This document shows positions 1 to 7,022 of a DNA stretch of 19,460 nucleotides, piece after piece (position 1 is the first letter of the stretch; every line of letters begins with the position of its first letter). The position numbers and the translations under genes are program-made. Location of the stretch: assembly GCA_013042795.1 (NCBI GenBank), contig JABDPK010000098.1:1-19460 (forward strand), read 5' to 3'. The notes below the pieces were generated by a model, which saw only the letters and a list, made by a program, of their open reading frames with translations, did not search any database and had not been told where the DNA came from. The stretch comes from Saprospiraceae bacterium. GTDB lineage: Bacteria > Bacteroidota > Bacteroidia > Chitinophagales > Saprospiraceae.

Positions 1-1
1 T

Positions 2-541
2 TCTTTTGCTACCCTGACTTTTCTGGATAAAAAAGAATTGTACAACAGTGAAGAACTTATGAATAAACATGGACAGGTCATAAATAAACTACTCAGGGAT
101 CCTGCCATAGATTTTATAGTTATGAGAAAGGATGATCAGTGTATTTCGGTCATCAATGAAGATGGGGAAGCACATATCCTCCTGGAGAATGGTAAAATGA
201 AATATGTTCCTGTCTCCGCAAATCCTTTCAAGCTGGAGGATTCAAACAATTTCATGGACGAAGCTGAAGCCTTTGATTTCACATTCAACAGTGATTACCC
301 GGATGCCCTGGTTCAGTGCAAGCAGTTATTTTCGAGTAAAAGAAGTGGTGATATTGCCGTTTCTGCCAATGTAGGATACGACCTCAGAGATTTTTGGGAG
401 ATACCTGAACATAAAGGATCACATGGTTCTTTGCATAAAGATCATATGCATGTACCTATCCTGATGAATAAAAAACTTCTGAATTCTCCAATCCGGACCA
501 CGGAAGTAAATCAAATGATCAGGTCATACCTGGATAAATAG
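2..541 (+). CDS. Alkaline phosphatase superfamily (type I phosphodiesterase/nucleotide pyrophosphatase-like) protein, 3' part
   Basis: The reading frame is open from the left edge with no stop, so this is the C-terminal 179 residues of a longer protein. The first possible internal start, a TTG at 38, is unlikely to be real. The diagnostic segment at about 415-460 encodes GSHGSLHKDHMHVPI. It matches the C-terminal metal-binding His region of alkaline-phosphatase-superfamily phosphodiesterases, where the His of a G-S/T-H-G motif binds a metal ion. It is preceded by a segment reading SGDIAVSANVGYDLRDFW, also typical of these enzymes. The family hydrolyses phosphomono- or phosphodiesters, usually outside the cytoplasm. 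The N-terminal nucleophile region and any signal peptide are outside the window, so the substrate cannot be judged. The stop is 4 bases before the start of the flippase-like gene, which suggests co-transcription. Confidence 0.8.
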   Translation, partial: SFATLTFLDKKELYNSEELMNKHGQVINKLLRDPAIDFIVMRKDDQCISVINEDGEAHILLENGKMKYVPVSANPFKLEDSNNFMDEAEAFDFTFNSDYPDALVQCKQLFSSKRSGDIAVSANVGYDLRDFWEIPEHKGSHGSLHKDHMHVPILMNKKLLNSPIRTTEVNQMIRSYLDK

Positions 542-545
542 GATA

Positions 546-1646
546 ATGTCTGATAAAAACACAGCAAACCTCAAGGCACAAAAAGTATTTAATCCTAAAG
601 TGATTAATCGGGGATTGGTGTGGTTCTTAAGTATTTCAGTTATTTCCCTTGTCGGAATATTCCTCTACACAAACACAGGGAATACAATAGCTGTCTGGAA
701 GAAAATCAATCCTGTATATTTTCTTGTTGCTATTATCTTCATAGCCAATGATTTGTACCTGGGTGCATGGAGAAATCACATATTTGTAAGAGAGTTCTAT
801 CCTGGAAAATCAATATGGATAAGCATTAAAGCAAACCTCGCTAACATATTTATGGGTGCGGTCACTCCTTCACAATCAGGTGGTGGGCTTGCACAGTTTT
901 ATGTATTCTATAAAAATGGTGTCAGTATTCAGAATGCGATTACAATCAGTTTTATCAATTGGATATCAACTCTTATATTTTTCCCGGTATCCGGCATCAT
1001 TGCATACTATATTATCAGGGACAATATTCCCTCAGGATTTATAAATCACCTTGCCAAGTTTGGTTTCAGTGTCTTTACCACCCTATTCATAGTAGTGATT
1101 TTCGGTCTTTTTTTTCCGGATTTAATCGGCATTCTGGTTGAAAAAATATCCAGGTTAATCGGAAAGCTTAATAAAAAGTGGAGTGATACACTACACAATT
1201 TTGGAGTAAAAGCCAGAGCTAGTCTCGTAGATTACAGAGATAAGTGTATCACTTTACTAAAGGACAAACCATACCTCATGTTGCTCAGTTTCCTTCTGAC
1301 GATTATACTTTATCTTAACAAATACTTCCTGGCTTATATCATTATCCTGGCACTGGACACCGATGCCAATATTGCAGTAGTAATAGCTGTACAGGCAATT
1401 ATATACTTACTTCTTTATTTTGCACCCAGCCCGGGAGGTAGCGGGATTGCAGAGTTGAGTATTGCCGGATTAATGGCGGGTGTGATTGCCGAGGATTATA
1501 TAGGCACCTTCACATTACTACAAAGAAGTTTCCTCGTCTTTATTCCAGCAATCATAGGTGCATTTGTAGCACTTCGCGAATTAAACAAAGAAACCACTAA
1601 AGAATTGGGGATCAGTGCTTCTCCTCAAAAGAAACGGCCTGATTGA
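546..1646 (+). CDS. Flippase-like integral membrane protein (YbhN / LPG-synthase TM-region family, PF03706-like)
   Basis: This 366-residue protein has about eight hydrophobic segments (roughly 25-43, 58-74, 130-157, 170-194, 243-270, 275-293, 298-316 and 322-343). Two motifs are typical of the stand-alone lysylphosphatidylglycerol-synthase membrane domain: GAVTPSQSGGG at 104-114 and APSPGGSGIAE at 293-303. Proteins of this group are inner-membrane and are thought to move or flip lipids or lipid-linked molecules. The C-terminal aminoacyl-transferase domain of MprF is absent, so lysinylation is not expected. The ATG lies 4 bases after the stop of the phosphodiesterase-like gene, so the two probably act together, perhaps on a lipid headgroup (inference). 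The 3' end overlaps the convergent Gfo/Idh-like gene by 35 bases. Confidence 0.85.
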   Translation: MSDKNTANLKAQKVFNPKVINRGLVWFLSISVISLVGIFLYTNTGNTIAVWKKINPVYFLVAIIFIANDLYLGAWRNHIFVREFYPGKSIWISIKANLANIFMGAVTPSQSGGGLAQFYVFYKNGVSIQNAITISFINWISTLIFFPVSGIIAYYIIRDNIPSGFINHLAKFGFSVFTTLFIVVIFGLFFPDLIGILVEKISRLIGKLNKKWSDTLHNFGVKARASLVDYRDKCITLLKDKPYLMLLSFLLTIILYLNKYFLAYIIILALDTDANIAVVIAVQAIIYLLLYFAPSPGGSGIAELSIAGLMAGVIAEDYIGTFTLLQRSFLVFIPAIIGAFVALRELNKETTKELGISASPQKKRPD

Positions 1647-2589
1647 GGACCTTGGATTTTTCCATGGCAATAGCATATTCCAATGCTTTTGAATTGGATC
1701 TGAGCTTCAGTGTGTTGGAAGCCCTTCCCATGATGACATCCACAAAATGTTTCAGATGTAAATAGTCATTATCCATTTCAATATCATCTGCTACAAATAT
1801 CCGTTTACTTAATTTATCCTGGCCACTGGAATAATCCAGAACAAATGGATTATAGTTATCTAATTTAATTATACCATCGGTGCCACGAATCACAAGCGAA
1901 GAATCCTGTCTTTCATTATGACCAAAAACCGTCAGATCACATAATGCTCCTGATTCCGTTAACATCCGTACATGAGCATCTGAATGCACCATATTTGTTT
2001 GTATCCACTTGATATTTTCTCCAGTCAACCAGAGAATCAGATCAATTTCATTGAGTGAATAATCAATAAAAAAGCTTCCGGAAGGCTGGACGTACCTTGA
2101 ACTTATACCGTGTGTAAAAGCAGAGTCTGTAGTAATAGATTTAATCAATCCGATTTTCCCGAGTTCTATAAACTCTTTTACTCTATTTAAACTTGAATTC
2201 AATCGAAAGGGGAAACCTGCCATTGAAATTTGTGAAGGATGACTTTCAGCCGTTTTAATAAGGAATTTGGCATCTTCAACATTTGTTGCAATAGGTGTAT
2301 CAATAAATACATGTTTTCCTGCCTCTATGGCTTTGGAAGTGACAAAACTTTTTTGATCAGGTGGGCAAAAAACAAAGATGGCATCGATATCATGATTTTC
2401 AATGAGCTGATGATAATCGGGATAAACATATTCAAGTGAAAGTTCATTTTTAGCAAACAAAAGTTCTTTTTGGGTGCGGCCGGACCCTCCAATAAGGTTC
2501 AATTCTTTGACATGATATTTCAGCAAGTTGGCATACTGCCGACCTAATTCGTCAAGACCAATGATACCTGCTTTTACATTATAAAGCAT
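1612..2589 (-). CDS. Gfo/Idh/MocA-fold protein with degenerate NAD and catalytic motifs
   Basis: This 325-residue protein shows the family's overall layout: an N-terminal Rossmann half (about 1-120) and a C-terminal alpha/beta half containing GKIGLIKSI (144-152) and DYSLNEIDL (176-184). Family members are NAD(P)-dependent oxidoreductases acting on sugars, inositols and related compounds. Three hallmarks are altered here. The glycine motif reads GLDELG at 11-16 (usually GxGxxG), the EKP motif that carries the catalytic Lys reads DTP at 97-99, and the D-x3-H catalytic pair reads D176/N180. The frame is intact, with no sign of a pseudogene. It starts with ATG 9 bases after lipA and is probably co-transcribed with it. 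It may be a non-oxidoreductase or a pseudoenzyme; the fold assignment is firmer than any activity. Confidence 0.8.
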   Translation of the reverse strand: MLYNVKAGIIGLDELGRQYANLLKYHVKELNLIGGSGRTQKELLFAKNELSLEYVYPDYHQLIENHDIDAIFVFCPPDQKSFVTSKAIEAGKHVFIDTPIATNVEDAKFLIKTAESHPSQISMAGFPFRLNSSLNRVKEFIELGKIGLIKSITTDSAFTHGISSRYVQPSGSFFIDYSLNEIDLILWLTGENIKWIQTNMVHSDAHVRMLTESGALCDLTVFGHNERQDSSLVIRGTDGIIKLDNYNPFVLDYSSGQDKLSKRIFVADDIEMDNDYLHLKHFVDVIMGRASNTLKLRSNSKALEYAIAMEKSKVLNQAVSFEEKH

Positions 2590-2598
2590 ATTTCGGGT

Positions 2599-3471
2599 TT
2601 ATAAGTGCCTTTCGGCATGATAGGAGGATCTGACCAATGGTCCGCTTTCCACAAAATCGAATCCGATTTTTTCTCCTTCGATTCGATAATATTCAAACAA
2701 GTCCGGATGCACATATTCCTCAACTTCCAGGTGCATCTTGGTCGGTTGCAGGTACTGGCCAATAGTGACCACATCACATCCATGATCATGCAAATGCTGC
2801 ATGATTTCAAGAACTTCATCTTTGGTTTCTCCCAGACCGACCATAAAACCGGATTTGGTTCGGCTTCCTGCGTCTTTAGTTCGTTGTATCTGTTCAAGAC
2901 TTCTTTTATACTTGGCCTGGGGTCTGACTTTTCGATAGAGTCTCTCCACGGTCTCCATATTGTGAGATACGACTTCCTGGCCTCCTTCAATCATCCTGAG
3001 CAAAGCATCCCAATTTGACCTTACATCGGGAATCAGGGTTTCTATTGTTGTGCCGGGGCTGGCTTTTTTTACTTCCACGACTGTCTGATACCAGATCTCA
3101 GCGCCCCTGTCCTTCAGTTCATCCCTGTTTACGGAAGTGAGGACAGCATGTTTTACCTGCATCAGCCTGATTGCTTCTGCGACGCGTCTTGGCTCATCTT
3201 CGTCATATTCCGGCGGTCTTCCTGTTTTTACAGCACAGAATGAACAACTTCTTGTACACACATCACCAAGAATCATAAAGGTTGCAGTACCTGCACCCCA
3301 GCATTCTCCCATGTTCGGACAATTTCCGCTCTGGCAGATGGTATTTAATTTATATTCATCCACCAGTTTACGCACTCTTCTGTAGTCCTTCCCGATCGGC
3401 AGTTTAACTCTAAGCCAATCAGGCTTTTTAGTACGTTTAGGTTTTTCTGATATTATAGGTAATTCTAGCAT
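2599..3471 (-). CDS. lipA: Lipoyl synthase (radical SAM)
   Basis: LipA inserts two sulfur atoms into protein-bound octanoyl groups to make the lipoyl cofactor of 2-oxoacid dehydrogenases and the glycine cleavage system. The 290-residue sequence carries both iron-sulfur sites. The auxiliary cluster cysteines are C46, C51 and C57 ([13 protein letters not shown]), and the radical-SAM cluster cysteines are C72, C76 and C79 (CTRSCSFC). The C-terminal RSSYHAE motif (281-287) supplies the serine ligand of the auxiliary cluster in characterised LipA. Length is normal for the family. The ATG start overlaps the stop of the upstream outer-membrane protein gene as TAATG, suggesting translational coupling. 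LipB (octanoyltransferase) is not in the window. Confidence 0.97.
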   Translation of the reverse strand: MLELPIISEKPKRTKKPDWLRVKLPIGKDYRRVRKLVDEYKLNTICQSGNCPNMGECWGAGTATFMILGDVCTRSCSFCAVKTGRPPEYDEDEPRRVAEAIRLMQVKHAVLTSVNRDELKDRGAEIWYQTVVEVKKASPGTTIETLIPDVRSNWDALLRMIEGGQEVVSHNMETVERLYRKVRPQAKYKRSLEQIQRTKDAGSRTKSGFMVGLGETKDEVLEIMQHLHDHGCDVVTIGQYLQPTKMHLEVEEYVHPDLFEYYRIEGEKIGFDFVESGPLVRSSYHAERHL

Positions 3472-4262
3472 TAATTATTTCTGGCTCCTAATTGTAGGTT
3501 TAAATAGAGTTTGATGAAATAAGGTTTATTACTGATCTCTTCCGTTTCCAGCATAATTGGAATATTGGAAGAAAACAAATCAAACATCACTCCGGTTTCA
3601 AAAGCTTTAACATATTTATCAAAAGCGCCCATTGCAAAATGTGCTGCCAGTTTTCCCTGGATACCGGCTCTGACCGAAATTTCTTCAAATCCCTTGAAAA
3701 AAGATGATTTCCCTCTGATGAAATCTTCATTTAAAAAGAGATCATGGTTTTCCGCGGAATACTTTTCTGACCTGACAAGGACATATTTCTGATCATTTTC
3801 GATGATGACATATTCCAGGTCAAGATAATATGGTTTCAGCAAGGCCAGAGAAGGACCTACCTGGTAAGTATAACCAACAGCCAGACCTTTTCGTTTCTCC
3901 TTTTCTGAAAGATATTTTTTGGTACCAAAACCGAGACGCAGATTTATAAGACTATTGATTTTACCAAATGAAAAAGAACCTGACCTTCCGGATTGTGATA
4001 TTTTACTTTGATTTTTTTCCCTGGGATCTTTCAGATATCCCAGTTCAACCTGGTAATAATTTGTTTTGTGGTAAGATTTGATCTTTCCTGAATTATAAGC
4101 TATAGAGGCTCCATTTTCGTGAAGCCTGAAATCAAATGACCATTCTTTCTTGTATACAATACCTTTCCAGTCAACCTCAATTAATTTAGGTTGAATGACT
4201 CTTTGTGCGTCCAGGCAAAAAGCACTTGAGATAAAGAATACAGAAAGCAAAAGTGATTTCAT
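3471..4262 (-). CDS. Secreted, probable outer-membrane beta-barrel protein of unknown function
   Basis: The 263-residue product has a clear Sec signal peptide ([20 protein letters not shown], cleavage likely after Q20). The mature part alternates hydrophobic and polar residues and is rich in aromatic residues, as in small outer-membrane barrels. Examples are [46 protein letters not shown] and the terminal [16 protein letters not shown] do not recognise a named family. It is directly upstream of lipA, with a one-base stop/start overlap, so the two are probably translated from one message; no functional link to lipoate is evident. The barrel prediction is inferred from residue pattern only. Confidence 0.75.
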   Translation of the reverse strand: MKSLLLSVFFISSAFCLDAQRVIQPKLIEVDWKGIVYKKEWSFDFRLHENGASIAYNSGKIKSYHKTNYYQVELGYLKDPREKNQSKISQSGRSGSFSFGKINSLINLRLGFGTKKYLSEKEKRKGLAVGYTYQVGPSLALLKPYYLDLEYVIIENDQKYVLVRSEKYSAENHDLFLNEDFIRGKSSFFKGFEEISVRAGIQGKLAAHFAMGAFDKYVKAFETGVMFDLFSSNIPIMLETEEISNKPYFIKLYLNLQLGARNN

Positions 4263-4329
4263 AACAATAAGATATAAAATTAAGCTTATTCCGGCTGGAA
4301 ATCATGTCTTCCAGACTTCAAGAATATCA

Positions 4330-5757
4330 TTAATCTGCTGTCCTGACTGTTGTGTTGCGATTTATCCAGCAACCAACCTTGAATACAGAACCTGCTTTTA
4401 TGGTTCTTTGAAAAATGTCTTCTTTCTTTGGCATATACTTCCAATAGGTTCTGATCAACTTGTTTGCCTCATCAGCAACCAATGGATCTTTCTTAGCCTT
4501 TTCCCACATATCGATCGCCGGCCAAGTAACGATTTGGCTATCCCATCCTCTTCCAGGGCCACATAATGGACCACTTGAAGCATACAATTTTCCTATCAAT
4601 AAATATGGCTCTCCGGATTCAGGTGCATATTTAGCAGACTCAAGTGCATACTTTCTTGATAAGGAGAAATTTTTAATATCCCCATAATAAATCTTGCCTA
4701 TCAGCAAATTATATTTTGCCTTTTTAACCGGATCTTCTGTCAGTTGAACAAAATCCTCAAATAACTGAACAGCCTCGAGGTAACGTCCCTCGGTATAGGC
4801 TATATAAGCCTTCTTCAATGGACCATCAGGAGGTGGCGGTGTGTAACAGTGTCGCTCTTTAGCTGCAGCCACTTCAACTAATGCTGGTATATCCTTTCCG
4901 CATTTACCCCATAACATCCTTGAATATGCTTTATTGATTATTTCACAATTTGTGGAATCTTCCCTGAATAACTCAAGATACTTTTCCTGATAGTAGTTGC
5001 AATCATAAATCCCTTCAATACCCTCCAGGTTTTCAAACCTTGCAGGTGCATAATCATTTATAATCTCCCAGGCTTCCTCATTCTTGCCAGAATTTGTTCC
5101 ATATTCAATAGCTTCAAGTAATAATCCGGCATAACGACTTCCTTCTTCAATAGAGATTTCTTCATTGACTATCCTGTCTGACATTAGTTTTGAAAAGGGG
5201 TTAATTATAAAATAATCAGCTTTCTTGCCTTTGGCGTCTATAGATTGCTTGAAGAGATTATAGATTTCATCATCTGTTGCTTCGCCTTTATAATAATAGT
5301 AATAGTCAAATGCTTTTCTTCCTGCAACATAGGCACTGTCACCAAAGCACTCGACTCTTTTATCATATATAGACATGATTGTATCTATATAGGATGATTT
5401 CAGTTTTTGATCTGAGGTATTATCATAGAAGTATTTGTAGATAGCAAGTCCATCTTCATATTGGTATTTGATAGATCCATTAGCTGCAGGTGCACCATAA
5501 TAAGCCTTCTTCCACAAAGGAAATGCCTCATTATACTTTTTAAGTTTTACAAGGTCCTTATAAAGCACATAAGCCGTTTCTGTTTCATCTTTTTTTGCAG
5601 GAGATAATTCATCCAGGGTCATACATGGATTATTATCTTCTTTGATTTCTTCCTTAGACTCAATCACCGGGGTGGGTTCAGCAAGCGGAACGACTTTGGG
5701 TGTGCATCCATAGACTGTAAAAAAAAGAATTAAGAAGAAGGAAGTGACAATTCTCAT
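4330..5757 (-). CDS. TPR-like lipoprotein with conserved cysteines (paralog of the 7023-8444 protein)
   Basis: This 475-residue protein begins with a lipoprotein signal (MRIVTSFFLILFFTVYGC; lipobox VYGC, lipidation expected on C18) and a Pro/Glu-rich linker to about residue 45. The rest is helical and TPR-like. A recognisable repeat pair lies at about 315-390 (AYIAYTEGRYLEAVQLFEDF, then YNLLIGKIYYGD and ALESAKYAPESGEPYLLIGK). It ends with a KVGCWI motif (460-465). It aligns along most of its length with the secreted protein encoded at 7023-8444, including C137, C253, C286, C399 and C463. Matched cysteines in an exported protein suggest disulfides (inference). It is likely an envelope scaffold or binding protein; its function is unknown. 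The ATG is divergent from pfkA, and a TATCTTTG promoter element lies upstream. Confidence 0.8.
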   Translation of the reverse strand: MRIVTSFFLILFFTVYGCTPKVVPLAEPTPVIESKEEIKEDNNPCMTLDELSPAKKDETETAYVLYKDLVKLKKYNEAFPLWKKAYYGAPAANGSIKYQYEDGLAIYKYFYDNTSDQKLKSSYIDTIMSIYDKRVECFGDSAYVAGRKAFDYYYYYKGEATDDEIYNLFKQSIDAKGKKADYFIINPFSKLMSDRIVNEEISIEEGSRYAGLLLEAIEYGTNSGKNEEAWEIINDYAPARFENLEGIEGIYDCNYYQEKYLELFREDSTNCEIINKAYSRMLWGKCGKDIPALVEVAAAKERHCYTPPPPDGPLKKAYIAYTEGRYLEAVQLFEDFVQLTEDPVKKAKYNLLIGKIYYGDIKNFSLSRKYALESAKYAPESGEPYLLIGKLYASSGPLCGPGRGWDSQIVTWPAIDMWEKAKKDPLVADEANKLIRTYWKYMPKKEDIFQRTIKAGSVFKVGCWINRNTTVRTAD

Positions 5758-5780
5758 AAATTTATCTTTTAAAAGCTCTT

Positions 5781-5788
5781 CAAAGATA
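5781..5788 (-). promoter_or_regulatory. Candidate Bacteroidota -7 promoter element (TATCTTTG)
   Basis: On the minus strand these bases read TATCTTTG, an exact match to the Bacteroidota -7 consensus TAnnTTTG. They lie 23 bases upstream of the ATG of the TPR-like lipoprotein gene. I do not find a TTG at the usual -33 distance; the nearest is about 31 bases further upstream. The call therefore rests on the -7 element and its position. Confidence 0.35.
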
Positions 5789-5874
5789 CAGATTGGCTTT
5801 TTATTCTTATGGATATAACCAAAAAGTGAACGATTTGATTTATATATATCAATTAAAAAAAGAAAAAAAATTAT

Positions 5875-6966
5875 ATGTCTAGAAAAAAGTTGCTGGTATT
5901 AACAGGAGGAGGAGATTGTCCCGGGTTGAATGCTGTACTAAGGGCTATCGTAAAGACAGCTAAAAATGAGGGAAATTGGGATGTATATGGCAGCATAGAA
6001 GCCTTTAATGGAATCTTGAGCGATCCACCTGAACTCATGCATCTGACCAATGAAATTGTCAGGGGAATACATATCCAGGGAGGAACAATCATAAAAACTA
6101 CCAATAAAGGAAATCCGATGTCCTACCCTGTAAAGCAGGCAGATGGCAGTTACACGTTTATTGATAAAACCGGTGAGTTAATTCAAAGGCTTAAAGATCA
6201 TGGATTTCATGCTGTCATCAATATCGGTGGAGACGGATCTCAAACCATATCACAACATTTATTTGAAAACGGTGTAAACATTGTTGGTGTCCCGAAAACA
6301 ATTGATAACGACTTAAGTGCTACCAATCTTACTTTTGGATTTAGTACAGCTGTCCAGATAGCGACTGACTCATTTGACAAACTGGTAACAACAGCTGCAA
6401 GTCATAATCGTGTGATGATACTGGAGGTCATGGGACGAAATGCAGGATGGATTGCACTTTATACCGCATTAGCCGGTGGCGCCGAAATTTGTCTCATTCC
6501 TGAAATTCCATTCAGGATAGATAAAATCAAGGAAGAAATACATAAACGCTATAAAGAAGATGATGGTTTTGTCAATATCGTTATTGCTGAAGGAGCCAGG
6601 ATTGATGATGAAATTATAGCTACCAAGAACCAGGGAGATGAAAACATTAAACTTGGAGGTATTGGAAATGTTTTACGCCGCAAACTTGAAGAACATGGCC
6701 TGGAACCGGATGTCAGGGTAGCTACCCTGGGACATATTCAACGTGGTGGCACTCCGATTGCCTTTGACCGAATCCTTGCAACTGCATTTGGCGTCAAAGC
6801 CTTTGAGCTCGTAAAAGAAGGAAAGTTTGGTCAGATGGTTACTTATAAGAAACACCAGGTTCAGCATGCAAGTATCAAATCTGCTATTGCAGAATATAAA
6901 TTTATCAATAGCGATCATTATTTAGTCAAAACGGCAAGAATGATCGGGATTGCTTTTGGGGATTAA
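5875..6966 (+). CDS. pfkA: 6-phosphofructokinase (probably ATP-dependent)
   Basis: Phosphofructokinase phosphorylates fructose 6-phosphate to fructose 1,6-bisphosphate in cytoplasmic glycolysis. Motifs in the 363-residue protein are GGGDCPG (11-17), GGDGS (118-122), PKTIDND (140-146, catalytic Asp 144), LEVMGRNAGW (183-192) and LGHIQRGGTP. Gly121 is at the position equivalent to E. coli Gly104, where PPi-dependent enzymes have Asp; this favours ATP as donor. Lys141 replaces the Gly at E. coli position 124, a trait of the clade that also contains PPi-dependent and mixed enzymes. The protein is longer than E. coli PfkA (320 residues). The ATG follows an A-rich leader without a Shine-Dalgarno sequence, and the gene stands alone between two minus-strand blocks. 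Confidence 0.95.
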   Translation: MSRKKLLVLTGGGDCPGLNAVLRAIVKTAKNEGNWDVYGSIEAFNGILSDPPELMHLTNEIVRGIHIQGGTIIKTTNKGNPMSYPVKQADGSYTFIDKTGELIQRLKDHGFHAVINIGGDGSQTISQHLFENGVNIVGVPKTIDNDLSATNLTFGFSTAVQIATDSFDKLVTTAASHNRVMILEVMGRNAGWIALYTALAGGAEICLIPEIPFRIDKIKEEIHKRYKEDDGFVNIVIAEGARIDDEIIATKNQGDENIKLGGIGNVLRRKLEEHGLEPDVRVATLGHIQRGGTPIAFDRILATAFGVKAFELVKEGKFGQMVTYKKHQVQHASIKSAIAEYKFINSDHYLVKTARMIGIAFGD

Positions 6967-6971
6967 AAAAA

Positions 6972-6993
6972 GCCTCCAATTTTCATTGAAGGC
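6972..6993. terminator. Bidirectional intrinsic terminator between pfkA and the TPR-like gene
   Basis: The hairpin has arms GCCTCCAAT (6972-6980) and ATTGAAGGC (6985-6993), nine positions with one C-A mismatch, and a TTTC loop. On the minus strand it is followed by seven T residues, a canonical intrinsic terminator for the operon ending at 7023. On the plus strand it is followed by CCTTTTA, weaker but usable for pfkA, whose stop is 5 bases upstream. Confidence 0.8.
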
Positions 6994-7022
6994 CCTTTTA
7001 TACATTATTATGGCTAAAGGAA

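Noticed and set aside
2574..2990. Long minus-strand frame inside lipA, and a matching plus-strand frame at 2605-3018
   Set aside because: Both lie within the lipA coding region, whose cysteine and RSSYHAE motifs are complete. The alternative translations show no family features.
4295..4314. Inverted repeat CTGGAA/TTCCAG between the TPR lipoprotein gene and the outer-membrane protein gene
   Set aside because: The stem is only six pairs with an eight-base loop and no T run on the minus strand, so it does not qualify as a terminator. Co-transcription across it remains possible.
5835..5852. Inverted repeat TTGAT-N8-ATCAA upstream of pfkA as a possible operator
   Set aside because: Five-base arms in a very AT-rich stretch are expected by chance, and outward extension fails at once.
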